From contig CAZHEA010000007.1 of NCBI GenBank assembly GCA_964531165.1, positions 14,129 through 78,128 of the forward strand: a DNA stretch of 64,000 bases, read 5' to 3'. The first letter of the stretch is position 1, and every line of letters starts with the position of its first letter. The position numbers and the translations under genes were made by a program. The stretch comes from SZUA-229 sp964531165 (GTDB lineage Bacteria; Pseudomonadota; Gammaproteobacteria; SZUA-229). This document shows, piece by piece, positions 8,326-16,839 of this stretch. The notes beneath the pieces are model-generated. The model saw only the letters and a program-made list of their open reading frames with translations. It had not been told where the DNA came from and searched no databases.

Positions 8326-8625
8326 TTTTTATTCCCTTTCTTAGTAAAAGAGAGGTTTTGGGAGATTCATTCATTACAAGGCTTTTAGTCTCTTTGTGAT
8401 TATTCCTATGCAATATGCACGGCATTAGAACTCAAATCCCTCTCATCAGCCCTTTTATTAAGGGGGAAGTCTGGTTAATGCTGATTACGCTCTTTCAAGT
8501 CAGTTTAATGCGCGGTTTATCTTGTAAATAAGGCCCCTACAAAGTACTATTTCCGGCCTGATTTAACCAGCCTGCCGTCTTATTGGCCGGCTGGTTTCAA
8601 CTCTAATATATTAAAGGCAATAAAC
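8326..8625. other. Intergenic stretch with two repeat copies and a hairpin before dapA
   Basis: Contains two diverged copies of the CCTCT repeat in opposite orientation, at about 8334-8376 (TTTCTTAGTAAAAGAGAGG...GGGAGATT) and 8433-8472 (AAATCCCTCTCATCAGCCC...AAGGGGGAAG). A hairpin at 8565-8596 follows. No ORF, and no lysine-riboswitch-like structure is evident ahead of dapA. Confidence 0.5.
8565..8596 (+). terminator. GC-rich hairpin 30 bp before dapA
   Basis: AACCAGCC pairs with GGCTGGTT, with inner G-C pairs around CCGTCTTATTGG. It is followed by TCAACTCTAATATATT, a weak T tract. It could be an attenuator-like hairpin in the dapA leader or the end of the DUF4136 transcript; sequence alone does not decide. 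Confidence 0.4.
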
Positions 8626-9501
8626 ATGTTTCGTGGCAGTATGGTGGCGCTGGTAACACCCATGCACCCAGATGGGTCAGTCGACTTTGATAGCCTGAGT
8701 CAGCTGATTGAATTTCATATAGAAAATGGCACCAGTGCGATTGTGTCGATGGGCACCACCGGTGAATCAGCAACCTTAGATGAAAAAGAACATTGCGAGG
8801 TTATTCGGCGTACGGTTGAAATGGTAAATCAGCGGATACCGGTTATTGCCGGTACCGGTGCAAATTCCACCACTGAAGCCATTACTTTGACCCGATGTGC
8901 GATGCAGGCCGGTGCTGATGCCTGTCTGCTGGTGACACCTTATTATAATAAGCCGACTCAGGAAGGCCTGTATCTGCATCACAAGCTAATTGCGGAAACC
9001 GTTCCTGTACCGCAAATTCTTTATAATGTACCCGGACGTACCGCCTGCGATATGCTGCCGGAAACCGTGGCACGTTTGTCAAAAGTCTCTAATATTATTG
9101 GCATTAAAGAAGCCACCGGTGATTTATCACGGCTCACGCAAATTCGTGAATTATGCGGTGATAACTTTGATGTTTTTTCCGGTGATGACGATACCGGCAC
9201 AGAGTTTATGCTGCAGGGTGGTAATGGGGTGATATCGGTTACTAATAACGTTGCGCCGAAAGCGATGGCTGAAATGTGTGCCGCGGCGCTGGCTGGTGAT
9301 CGTGAGAAAGCGTTGGAACTTAATCAGCCTTTAACCGGTCTGCATAATGACCTGTTTGTTGAGGCTAACCCCATTCCGGTGAAATGGGCGCTAACCGAAA
9401 TGGGGAAAATGCCCGCGGGCATTCGTTTACCACTCACCCCATTATCTGAGCAATATCATGAAACACTGCGCGCGGCGATGCGTCAGGCGGGTGTGCTGTA
9501 A
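8626..9501 (+). CDS. dapA: 4-hydroxy-tetrahydrodipicolinate synthase
   Basis: 291 residues, standard DapA length. It condenses pyruvate with aspartate semialdehyde, the first committed step to lysine and meso-diaminopimelate, in the cytosol. The Schiff-base lysine is Lys161 in IGIKEATGD, and Tyr133 in LYNVPGRT is the catalytic-triad tyrosine; both sit at the E. coli numbers. The GTTGE substrate motif (43-47) is intact. Start ATG has AAAGG upstream. The bamC start follows three bases after the stop, as in other gammaproteobacteria, so the two are one operon. Confidence 0.97.
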   Translation: MFRGSMVALVTPMHPDGSVDFDSLSQLIEFHIENGTSAIVSMGTTGESATLDEKEHCEVIRRTVEMVNQRIPVIAGTGANSTTEAITLTRCAMQAGADACLLVTPYYNKPTQEGLYLHHKLIAETVPVPQILYNVPGRTACDMLPETVARLSKVSNIIGIKEATGDLSRLTQIRELCGDNFDVFSGDDDTGTEFMLQGGNGVISVTNNVAPKAMAEMCAAALAGDREKALELNQPLTGLHNDLFVEANPIPVKWALTEMGKMPAGIRLPLTPLSEQYHETLRAAMRQAGVL

Positions 9502-9504
9502 ATT

Positions 9505-10680
9505 ATGTCTATGAAATTATTATCTAAAATATTATCCATCAAATATTTGTCGGCTTTACCTGTGGCGATGTTGTTATCGGTTGTACTGGCAGGTTGCAGT
9601 TCAGATGGCGATGAGCGTCCCGGCTACATGGATGCTGCTACCGTTAAAAGTCTGGAAATTCCGCCTAAGCTGAGTATCCCTGATACTCAGGGCGCACTGC
9701 GTCTGCCAGAGCCTTCTCAGCAAACAGCTCAACAGTCCGCTTCCGCTATGCGCAATACCCCCATAGCACCGACCTTTAGTGGATTTGATCTAAAACAGGA
9801 TTCAGGTCTCTACTGGCTGGAAATTGATATGCCGGTAGCGGATGTATGGAAAACATTACCGGATTTTTTAGCCTCTGAAGGTATTGAAGTTGACCGAGTT
9901 GAAAAACTGTTGGGTTTTCTAGATACAGCCTGGATGAGTGAATATAAAGTCACTTACAATTCAGAAGCCTCGGGCGGCTGGTTCAGCAGCTTTTCGCCGG
10001 ATTATAAAGATCGTTTTAGAATTAGAGTCGAGGCGATTGATGGTACAAATAAAACCCGCTTGTTTGTTAATCACCGTGGCTTACAAATTAGCGTTGCCAA
10101 TGATGTAACCGCCTGGACACAACGTGATTCCGAGCCATTTTTAGAGCGCGAAGTTCTTTATCGTTATGTGTTGTTTAGTGGTATTAATAAAACCGCTGCT
10201 ACCGAATTGCTTGCCTCGTATCACGGCTATCAACCCCGGGTTGATAAAATTACTGATACCTCAGACAGCTTTTCTGTAAAAGGCGAAGCTGATACTATTT
10301 GGATGCGATTACAAATTGCAATGGATCGTTTAGGTGTTGATATCGTGAAAAGCGACAAGGCCTCACGTAGCATGCAGGTGTTAGTCGGTAGCATGCACGT
10401 GGAAGAGCAACCGCCGGAAGATGATAGTGGCTGGTTTGGTGGTTTGTTTAGCGGCAAAAAAGTTGTGGTTGATGAGGGTGATGATTATGAAGATGATGAT
10501 GCGGGCAATGACAGCCGTAAAGTTATTAAAGTGGCACCGCAAGATCGTATAACTCTGCAGTTGCAGCAAATTGTGGGTGAAGGTTCGAGTGAAATTAAAC
10601 TCAGTAATATTGATGCCAGCCCGTTAACAGGTGACCTTGTCTGGCAGTTTCGTGATGCCGTATTAGCTCAGCTTAAATAA
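9505..10680 (+). CDS. bamC: Outer-membrane assembly lipoprotein BamC
   Basis: 391 residues. A lipoprotein signal with LAGC places the acylated Cys near residue 31. The next stretch (GYMDAATVKSLEIPPKLSIP) is the unstructured N-terminal segment that in E. coli BamC binds BamD. Two helix-grip domains follow: about 105-220 (GLYWLEIDMPVADVWKTLPDFL) and about 240-390 (SVKGEADTIWMRLQIAMDRL), split by an acidic linker (DEGDDYEDDDAG). It is a non-essential part of the BAM complex that inserts outer-membrane barrels. It directly follows dapA, which supports the name. Confidence 0.9.
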   Translation: MSMKLLSKILSIKYLSALPVAMLLSVVLAGCSSDGDERPGYMDAATVKSLEIPPKLSIPDTQGALRLPEPSQQTAQQSASAMRNTPIAPTFSGFDLKQDSGLYWLEIDMPVADVWKTLPDFLASEGIEVDRVEKLLGFLDTAWMSEYKVTYNSEASGGWFSSFSPDYKDRFRIRVEAIDGTNKTRLFVNHRGLQISVANDVTAWTQRDSEPFLEREVLYRYVLFSGINKTAATELLASYHGYQPRVDKITDTSDSFSVKGEADTIWMRLQIAMDRLGVDIVKSDKASRSMQVLVGSMHVEEQPPEDDSGWFGGLFSGKKVVVDEGDDYEDDDAGNDSRKVIKVAPQDRITLQLQQIVGEGSSEIKLSNIDASPLTGDLVWQFRDAVLAQLK

Positions 10681-10691
10681 TAATAATATTT

Positions 10692-10724
10692 ATTAGCGGT
10701 AATGTTATAAACATTATCGTTAAT
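10692..10724 (+). terminator. Hairpin after bamC
   Basis: ATTAGCGGTAATGTT pairs with AACATTATCGTTAAT (two G-U type mismatches) around a short loop, starting 12 bp after the bamC stop and followed by CTATTTTC. It shares the ATTAGCGGTAA arm with the hairpin at 11802-11851. Confidence 0.45.
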
Positions 10725-10845
10725 CTATTTTCAGATCTGTAATTTAGATCGAGTTCAGCAGAAATATAGGGATATTTTAATGGGTGTGGATAAAACCATA
10801 CCTGATTCGTTATTTCTCATTCACTAATTAAATAAAGAGTTTTCC

Positions 10846-11790
10846 ATGAAGTACATGTTTTTACTGTTCATTCTATTAACCAGTTCTTTCAATTTAATGG
10901 CCGATGCATTTCTTGACGGCTTTAAGGCTCAAAAAATTAATTCGACGGTTTATGTCATTCATGGTCCCCGTGAATTACCCAATGCAGCCAATCGCGGTTT
11001 TATGAATAATCCGGCTTTTATTATTGCGGATAAAAGTGTCATTGTTGTTGATCCCGGTTCAAGTCAGCAAACCGGTAAAATGCTAATGCGTGAAATTAAA
11101 AAAGTAACAGATAAGCCCGTCTCGCATATTTTCAATACCCATGTTCATGGCGATCACTGGTTAGCAAATGATGTTATTAAGCAGAGCTATCCGAAGGTAG
11201 AAATTATTGCTGATTCGCGGATGATAAAAAAAGCCAGAGCCGGTGCAGCGCAATCATGGATAGATACGATGATGAAAATGACAGAGGGTGCAACCAAAGG
11301 CACTAAAATAGCGTATCCGAAAACCGGTGTTAGTGATGGTAACCAGTTAAATATCGCCGGCTTAACATTTAATATTCATACTATCGGTGTTTCCCACAGT
11401 GATTCGGATATTATGATTGAGTATGTAGAAGGCTCGACTTTTTTCACCGGTGATAATGTCGGTAACTTAAGAATATTGCGTATGAGCGATGGTAGCTTTA
11501 GAGATATTATTAAGGCGCTGGATCGAGCAATTAGTTTGAAGAAACAGTTTTACGTTCCAGGGCATGGCCCAAGTGGCGATGTTAAACTGGTTGAATTGCA
11601 GCGTGAATATTTTAATACGCTGTACACCATGGTTGAAACATTCTATGAAGAAGGTCTGGAAGACTTTGAAATGAAGCCGAAAATCGAAGCGGCGTTAAGC
11701 AAATTTAAAGGTTGGTCCGGTTTTGAGCATGAACTGGGCAAACATATCAGTCTGGCGAAGCTGGAAGTAGAGAAGGCGGAGTTTGAGTAA
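10846..11790 (+). CDS. Exported MBL-fold metallo-hydrolase
   Basis: 314 residues with a signal peptide (FLLFILLTSSFNLMADA), so probably periplasmic. All metal-ligand motifs of the metallo-beta-lactamase fold are present in order: NTHVHGDHW (HxHxDH), GVSHSDSD, FFTGDN and PGHGPSGD. The build resembles exported SoxH/quinoprotein-relay type hydrolases more than beta-lactamases or glyoxalase II, but the substrate cannot be told from the sequence. It stands alone, convergent with folE2 and sharing a strong hairpin with it. Confidence 0.8.
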   Translation: MKYMFLLFILLTSSFNLMADAFLDGFKAQKINSTVYVIHGPRELPNAANRGFMNNPAFIIADKSVIVVDPGSSQQTGKMLMREIKKVTDKPVSHIFNTHVHGDHWLANDVIKQSYPKVEIIADSRMIKKARAGAAQSWIDTMMKMTEGATKGTKIAYPKTGVSDGNQLNIAGLTFNIHTIGVSHSDSDIMIEYVEGSTFFTGDNVGNLRILRMSDGSFRDIIKALDRAISLKKQFYVPGHGPSGDVKLVELQREYFNTLYTMVETFYEEGLEDFEMKPKIEAALSKFKGWSGFEHELGKHISLAKLEVEKAEFE

Positions 11791-11801
11791 CAGGTAAGCT
11801 A

Positions 11802-11851
11802 TTTACCGCTAATAAATGTAAATGAAATCATGAACATTTATTAGCGGTAAA
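11802..11851. terminator. Bidirectional terminator between the MBL gene and folE2
   Basis: Perfect 18-bp stem (TTTACCGCTAATAAATGT with its exact complement) around a 14-base loop, located between two convergent stops (11790 and 11856). ATTTTT follows on the plus side. The long perfect stem suits termination from both sides. Confidence 0.7.
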
Positions 11852-11855
11852 ATTT

Positions 11856-12650
11856 TTAAGCATCTTTGTCATGTTCAATCAGTGCATAAGCTGAGTGATT
11901 ATGAATTGACTCAAAGTTTTCAGATTCTAACGTATAAGATCGAATGCGATCATCTGCATTTAAACGTGCTGCAACATCGCGCACCATGTCTTCCACAAAT
12001 TTAGGGTTATCATAAGCGCGTTCCGTCACCACTTTTTCATCTGGACGTTTTAGTAATCCGTACAGCTCGCAGGATGCTTCCTGCTCAACAATATCAATTA
12101 AATCTTCAATCCAGATAAAATCATCAGCTTTAACATTAACCGTTACATGTGAACGCTGATTGTGCGCACCGTATGCTGAAATTTTCTTCGAGCAGGGGCA
12201 CAGACTGGTAACCGGTACAACGACTTTAACCGTTACGTGATTCTTAGCGTCAACCCGGTCACCGTAAAAAGTCACTTCATAATCGAGTAAGCTTTCTACA
12301 CCTGAGGCAGGCGCTTTTTTATTAACAAAATATGTGAAGCTCATTTCGATGTGACCGTTTTCTGCATCCAGTTTTTCAGTCATTTCAGACAGCATAGTGC
12401 GTAAAGATTTAACGGTGATTTCGTGATCGTGGCTATTTAAAATTTCCACGAAACGTGACATGTGGGTGCCTTTAAAATTATGCGGTAAATCCACATACAT
12501 ATTAAAGTTAGCCACTGTGTGCTGGACATGGCCTGAGCGATCTTTTACCTGAACCGGATGGCGAATATCTTTAATGCCGACTTTGTTAATGGCAATATGA
12601 CGTTTGTCCTGGCTGTTTTGTACATCGGGCATTGATGTTGCATCGGTCAT
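11856..12650 (-). CDS. folE2: GTP cyclohydrolase FolE2 (type IB)
   Basis: 264 residues. It converts GTP to 7,8-dihydroneopterin triphosphate, the entry to folate and queuosine. It belongs to the FolE2 family rather than classical FolE: key marks are VPVTSLCPCSKKISAYGAHNQRS-type core (Cys of SLCPCSK), GTHMSRFVEIL, and the C-terminal NPKFVEDMVRDVA. FolE2 enzymes can work without zinc and in several bacteria are used under zinc shortage. queD lies 18 bp upstream in the same operon, linking this copy to queuosine precursor supply. No Zur site was recognised upstream, and no second folE is in the window. Confidence 0.93.
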   Translation of the reverse strand: MTDATSMPDVQNSQDKRHIAINKVGIKDIRHPVQVKDRSGHVQHTVANFNMYVDLPHNFKGTHMSRFVEILNSHDHEITVKSLRTMLSEMTEKLDAENGHIEMSFTYFVNKKAPASGVESLLDYEVTFYGDRVDAKNHVTVKVVVPVTSLCPCSKKISAYGAHNQRSHVTVNVKADDFIWIEDLIDIVEQEASCELYGLLKRPDEKVVTERAYDNPKFVEDMVRDVAARLNADDRIRSYTLESENFESIHNHSAYALIEHDKDA

Positions 12651-12668
12651 TGTCTTTTCTTCGCTTCG

Positions 12669-13046
12669 CTATTCGCTATAGGTTACACAGGCGCGCTCGG
12701 TTTCCCATAAGGTGAGGGAGCTGACGCGCAGGGTGTCTGTATTAAGTTTTTGACCAATTTCCTGAAATATCCAGGCTGCCATATTTTCCGCAGTGGGATT
12801 AATCTCGGTGAATGGTTCAATTTCATTTAAGTAACGGTGATCGAGCCGGTCACATACGTCATTGGTGGCTTTTTTCATGGCTTTAAAATCAATTGCCATG
12901 CCTACCTTGTCGAGTTGGGTGGATTCCAGCTCCAGCTCGACTTTCCAGTTATGTCCGTGCATACGGCTACAGGCTCCGGGATAATCACGGAGTGTATGGG
13001 CCGATGCAAAGTCGGTAACAATTTTCAGGGTATATTTGGCTGGCAT
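12669..13046 (-). CDS. queD: 6-carboxy-5,6,7,8-tetrahydropterin synthase
   Basis: 125 residues, normal for QueD. It turns dihydroneopterin triphosphate into 6-carboxytetrahydropterin, the second step to queuosine. The zinc histidines are His17 (FASAHTL) and the HGH pair at 30-32; the catalytic Cys26 precedes them (ACSRMHGH). DHRYLNE and WETERACVTY supply the remaining active-site residues. It is the first gene of a two-gene operon with folE2, which makes its substrate. queG, the last queuosine step, is elsewhere in this window at 59583. Confidence 0.94.
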   Translation of the reverse strand: MPAKYTLKIVTDFASAHTLRDYPGACSRMHGHNWKVELELESTQLDKVGMAIDFKAMKKATNDVCDRLDHRYLNEIEPFTEINPTAENMAAWIFQEIGQKLNTDTLRVSSLTLWETERACVTYSE

Positions 13047-13082
13047 AATTAAGGTTGAGAGTATATATGAAAAAGGCCCGGT

Positions 13083-13109
13083 AAAAACCGCAGAATTTTA
13101 TCGGTTTTT
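13083..13109 (-). terminator. Hairpin terminator between dxs and queD
   Basis: AAAAACCG pairs with CGGTTTTT around an 11-base loop. With A tract before and T tract after, it can work in either direction; it most likely ends minus-strand transcripts coming from dxs before queD. Confidence 0.55.
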
Positions 13110-13157
13110 CGACTTATTAGCAATCTCTAATGACGGATGGGTTTAGTTGAGTTGAAA

Positions 13158-13233
13158 GGGGGCGGAGTCAAATTTGATATTAGGGGTCCATCAAATTCTG
13201 AAGCAAAGCTAGATCAAAATTGACTCCGACCCC
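13158..13233. repeat. Inverted-repeat element, GGGGTCGGAGTCA family
   Basis: 76 bp with ends GGGGGCGGAGTCAAATTTGAT and ATCAAAATTGACTCCGACCCC, i.e. an imperfect inverted repeat with a different interior from other copies. Same family as 30280, 30466, 59113 and 59418. Confidence 0.7.
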
Positions 13234-13262
13234 GGTGATGATTGCATCTGGTGATTTTTTGC

Positions 13263-13297
13263 TCCTCTCTTAGAAAAAGAGGGGCCGGGGGAGATTT
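13263..13297. repeat. CCTCT/AGAGG palindromic repeat
   Basis: CCTCTCTTAGAAAAAGAGGGGCCGGGGGAGATTT-type unit: a 5-6 bp stem around TTAGAAAAAG followed by a conserved GGGGGAGATTTA tail. It lies in the gap after dxs next to the inverted-repeat element. Confidence 0.65.
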
Positions 13298-13339
13298 AGT
13301 GAGCAAGATAATGAAGCCCAGTCACAGACAAAATACGGT

Positions 13340-15193
13340 TTAATGGCTACCGATAGCCTTAATAATCCCAGCCGCATCCAGACCGCATTCTGCCAGTAAC
13401 TGATGGGTCGCACCATGCTCAACAAAGCGGTCTGGCAGGCCTAAGTTAATCACCGGGTTGTTGAGTCTGTTTGCTAGCAGCCACTCATTTACGCCACTGC
13501 CCGCGCCGCCCGCCACCACATTTTCTTCAATAGTGACGATTAACTCATGGGAATCAGCGATGCTTTGCAGCATATCCGCATCCAGAGGCTTAACAAAGCG
13601 CATATTGACGACGCTTGCATCGATTTCCTCAGCGGCTTTCAGCGCCTCGCTCAACATGCTGCCAAAGGCAAGAATGGCGACTTTCTTGCCCTGACGCCGT
13701 CGCTCGGCTGTACCTATTTCGATGACTTTAAATGTCGGATCAATTGTCGCGCCGGGTCCCTGTCCGCGAGGGTAGCGTACCGCCGCCGGGCCATTGTGCT
13801 GGTAGCCGGTGGTGAGCATTTGACGACATTCATTTTCATCCGATGGTGTCATTATCAACATATTCGGCACACAGCGTAAATAACTTAAATCCAGATTGCC
13901 CGCATGAGTCGGGCCATCAGCTCCGACTAGTCCAGCCCGGTCTATGGCAAACAGTACAGGCAAATTTTGAATTGCTACATCGTGTACTAGCTGGTCATAG
14001 GCGCGCTGTAAAAAAGTTGAGTAAATGGCTACCACCGGTTTTGCCATTTCGCAGGCCATGCCCGCTGCCAGCGTTACCGCGTGTTGTTCTGCTATGCCTA
14101 CATCATGGTAGCGGTCGGCAAATTTTTCTGAAAATTCAACCAAACCGGAACCCTCGCGCATGGCGGGGGTGATGGCAACTAGCCTGTCATCTTTTTCGGC
14201 CATGTCACAGACCCAGTCAGAAAAAATCTGAGTGTAGGTAGGTTTGTCGGAAGAGACGTCAAGCTTGTCGCCGGTTTCCGGGTCGAAGCTGCCGAGGCCG
14301 TGATACAGGCAGGGATTATCTTCAGCAGGTTTGTAGCCCTTGCCCTTTTTCGTAATTACATGCAGTAGCATCGGCCCCGATTGGGCGCGTAAATTTTGTA
14401 ACATGGTAATGAGGGTAGGAATATCATGACCATCAATCGGGCCATAATAGTTAAAACCCAGCTCTTCAAACAGGGTACCGGGCATCATCATGCCTTTGAC
14501 GTGTTCTTCGGTGCGCTGGGCCAGATCCCACATAGAAATTTTTTCCAGCACGCGTTTCGAGCCACTGCGCATGGTCGAATACATTTTGCCTGACATGATT
14601 TTCGACAGGTGTTTCGATAATGCACCAACATTCGGTGATATTGACATTTCATTGTCATTTAAAATCACTAACAGATCGGTATCGGTATCACCACCGTGGT
14701 TTAGGGCTTCAAAAGCCATACCCGCAGACATCGCACCATCGCCGATAACCGCCACGGTTTTTTGCAGACTGCCGCGCATTTTAGCGGCCATGCTCATACC
14801 CAGTGCCGCACTGATGGAGGTACTGGAATGGCCGACACCAAAGGTGTCGTAAGGGCTTTCGCTGCGTTTCGGGAAGCCTGCCAGGCCATGGTGCTGGCGA
14901 ATGGTATGCATTTGCTCGCGCCGGCCGGTAATGATTTTATGGGGATAAGACTGGTGGCCTACATCCCACACCAGCTTGTCATCAGGAGTGTTGTAAACGT
15001 AGTGCAAAGCGATGGTGAGCTCAACCGTGCCTAGTCCGGCGGATAAATGGCCACCGGTTTGTGCCACCGATTGAATGACAAACCGGCGTAATTCATCCGC
15101 CAGCTGGTTAAGTTGTGTTTCCGGTAGAGCCCGCACATCTTCTGCAGATGAGATGGTTTCCAGCAGAGGGAATTGATTGTCTTGTTCACTCAT
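13340..15193 (-). CDS. dxs: 1-deoxy-D-xylulose-5-phosphate synthase
   Basis: 617 residues, typical length. A thiamine-diphosphate enzyme joining pyruvate and glyceraldehyde 3-phosphate, the first step of the MEP isoprenoid route. Visible marks: GGHLSAGLGTVELT near the N-terminus, the ThDP motif GDGAMSAGMAFEALN, the pyrimidine-domain HDVGIAEQHAVTLAAGMA with its catalytic Glu, and the transketolase-type YPRGQGPG. It is the last gene of the xseB-ispA-dxs run (21 bp after ispA), a very common gammaproteobacterial operon. Confidence 0.97.
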   Translation of the reverse strand: MSEQDNQFPLLETISSAEDVRALPETQLNQLADELRRFVIQSVAQTGGHLSAGLGTVELTIALHYVYNTPDDKLVWDVGHQSYPHKIITGRREQMHTIRQHHGLAGFPKRSESPYDTFGVGHSSTSISAALGMSMAAKMRGSLQKTVAVIGDGAMSAGMAFEALNHGGDTDTDLLVILNDNEMSISPNVGALSKHLSKIMSGKMYSTMRSGSKRVLEKISMWDLAQRTEEHVKGMMMPGTLFEELGFNYYGPIDGHDIPTLITMLQNLRAQSGPMLLHVITKKGKGYKPAEDNPCLYHGLGSFDPETGDKLDVSSDKPTYTQIFSDWVCDMAEKDDRLVAITPAMREGSGLVEFSEKFADRYHDVGIAEQHAVTLAAGMACEMAKPVVAIYSTFLQRAYDQLVHDVAIQNLPVLFAIDRAGLVGADGPTHAGNLDLSYLRCVPNMLIMTPSDENECRQMLTTGYQHNGPAAVRYPRGQGPGATIDPTFKVIEIGTAERRRQGKKVAILAFGSMLSEALKAAEEIDASVVNMRFVKPLDADMLQSIADSHELIVTIEENVVAGGAGSGVNEWLLANRLNNPVINLGLPDRFVEHGATHQLLAECGLDAAGIIKAIGSH

Positions 15194-15214
15194 TTTTTAA
15201 TCAACACTTCCGGT

Positions 15215-16120
15215 TTAGTGTTCACGTTCAATAATATAGGCGGAAAGCTGGCGTAATACATTTGCAGAGTCATCAAAATGTTCCAGTGCTTTGATGGCAC
15301 GCTGGTGTAATTCCTGTGCTCTTTCTTTGGCGCCTTCCAGACCTAACAGGCTGGGGTAGGTCGGTTTGTTCTGCAGAGCGTCAGAGCCCTGGGGTTTGCC
15401 GAGGGTTTTGGTATCGGCGGTAACATCGAGTACGTCATCGTGGATTTGAAACGCCAGACCAACGCAGCGTGCATAGGTATCCAGAGCTTCGAGTTTGGCG
15501 GCCTGAATATTCGGGCTGCACATGGCGCCCAGTAAAACACTGGCGCGAATCAGAGCGCCGGTTTTCAACAGGTGCATATTTTCCAGCTGATCAAGGTTCA
15601 GTGATTTGCCCACGGCTTCAAGATCAATTGCCTGCCCACCAGCCATGCCTATCGAACCACTGGCCTGTGCCAGTAATTTTATCATTTCAATGCGATTGCC
15701 GGCGCTGGTTTGCATAGCTTCGTCTGCTGCCAGCACTTCAAAGGCAAAGGCCTGTAAGGCATCGCCGGCGAGGATGGCGGTGGCGTCATCATAAGCTTTG
15801 TGGCAGGTGGGACGTCCGCGACGTAAATCATCATTGTCCATTGCCGGCAGGTCATCATGTATTAGTGAATAGGCGTGAATGATTTCAACGGCGCAGGCGC
15901 AGGCATCAAGTTGTGCGAGATCGACATTCAGTGCCTGTCCTGCCGCGTATACCAGCACCGGGCGTACGCGCTTGCCACCACCGCCCACTACCGAGTAGCG
16001 CATGGCTTGTTGTAGCCGAGCTTCCGGGCCAGCAGGTGCTGGTAGCCACAGGTTCAGGTGTTGGTCTACACGCTTGCAATAGTCTTTCAGTAGCGCTTTA
16101 AACTGTGAATCGTCAGGCAT
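15215..16120 (-). CDS. ispA: Farnesyl diphosphate synthase (IspA-type)
   Basis: 301 residues. It makes farnesyl diphosphate from IPP and DMAPP/GPP. The first aspartate-rich motif is HDDLPAMDNDDLRRGRPTCH and the second is QIHDDVLDVTADT; both are complete. The spacing with two extra residues in the first motif (DDx4D) fits bacterial FPP/GPP synthases. It sits between xseB (3 bp gap upstream) and dxs, so translation is probably coupled. Product chain length is assigned from operon context and size. Confidence 0.95.
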   Translation of the reverse strand: MPDDSQFKALLKDYCKRVDQHLNLWLPAPAGPEARLQQAMRYSVVGGGGKRVRPVLVYAAGQALNVDLAQLDACACAVEIIHAYSLIHDDLPAMDNDDLRRGRPTCHKAYDDATAILAGDALQAFAFEVLAADEAMQTSAGNRIEMIKLLAQASGSIGMAGGQAIDLEAVGKSLNLDQLENMHLLKTGALIRASVLLGAMCSPNIQAAKLEALDTYARCVGLAFQIHDDVLDVTADTKTLGKPQGSDALQNKPTYPSLLGLEGAKERAQELHQRAIKALEHFDDSANVLRQLSAYIIEREH

Positions 16121-16123
16121 TCT

Positions 16124-16357
16124 TTAATCGTCAATCTCGAATGGCTTTTCCAGTAACTCACCGTTTTTTTCAATCAGCTGAGTGACCTTCTGTTCGGCTT
16201 TGCTGAGTGCCTGTTGGCAATCAGCCGCCAGCGCTATGCCTTTTTCAAAGTGCTTGAGTGCATCTTCCAGAGGCAGTTCGCCCTGCTCCATATCATCGAC
16301 CAGCTCTTCCAGCTGTGACATGGCTTTTTCAAAATTGACTGGTGATTTACGTGCCAT
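16124..16357 (-). CDS. xseB: Exodeoxyribonuclease VII small subunit
   Basis: 77 residues forming a helical hairpin: NFEKAMSQLEELVDDMEQGELPLEDALKHFEKGIAL is spread over the first half, matching the XseB family. With XseA it degrades single-stranded DNA. xseA is not in the window, which is usual. It is the first gene of xseB-ispA-dxs. Confidence 0.95.
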   Translation of the reverse strand: MARKSPVNFEKAMSQLEELVDDMEQGELPLEDALKHFEKGIALAADCQQALSKAEQKVTQLIEKNGELLEKPFEIDD

Positions 16358-16839
16358 AAAAGCGTTTCATAATGGTTATATTTAGACCTTGTATATTACT
16401 GGTTTCAATGGCGTTGTGCTAGCTATAGAGCGGAGTTTATTAACAATGATGATCTGCGGGAAATTTGCGGCTGACTATGTGCAGGTGAAATGCGGCATTA
16501 ACATAGCTGTCTTTCAGCTCATTTGAATATAGGTTTGTTTCTTCAGCTGGAGCGGGATTAATTAATATAGACGAACTTTTGAAAACATATATCCTTTGAT
16601 TTTAAGTGGTTGTTAATATCAATGAATTTAGCTATTAAATTCCGACTTCTGACTGGCTTTGGTGCTTCGGAAGTATGCATTATCAGAAAAATTGTCGGGT
16701 AAATTTATAGTTTTTTTGAATAGTTGTTCATTGTTAATAAAGTTAATCCATGTGAAGTAATTCTAAATATGGATTTAATCACAATATGTACTATTCTTTT
16801 TTAAGTGATTTATAAAGTCAACCTACTGGAGTTTTGTTA
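16358..16839. other. Long AT-rich intergenic region with a chemoreceptor-like fragment
   Basis: About 480 bp between divergent xseB and the PhnD-like gene. The only coding signal I see is a 26-codon frame at 16622 resembling a chemoreceptor N-terminus. The right part (16720-16833) is AT-rich and should hold the promoter of the PhnD-like gene. No RNA gene recognised. Confidence 0.5.
16622..16702 (+). pseudogene. Possible remnant of a chemoreceptor N-terminus
   Basis: An ATG frame of 26 codons reads MNLAIKFRLLTGFGASE and then runs to a stop. The first 15 residues look like the cytoplasmic start of many methyl-accepting proteins (MNLxIRxRLLxGFG), but no transmembrane helix follows. It lies 1.0 kb upstream of an intact chemoreceptor gene. 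It could be chance; the match is short. Confidence 0.25.

Noticed and set aside
8326..8625. Lysine riboswitch before dapA
   Set aside because: The leader holds repeats and one simple hairpin; there is no room or pattern for the long multi-helix lysine aptamer.
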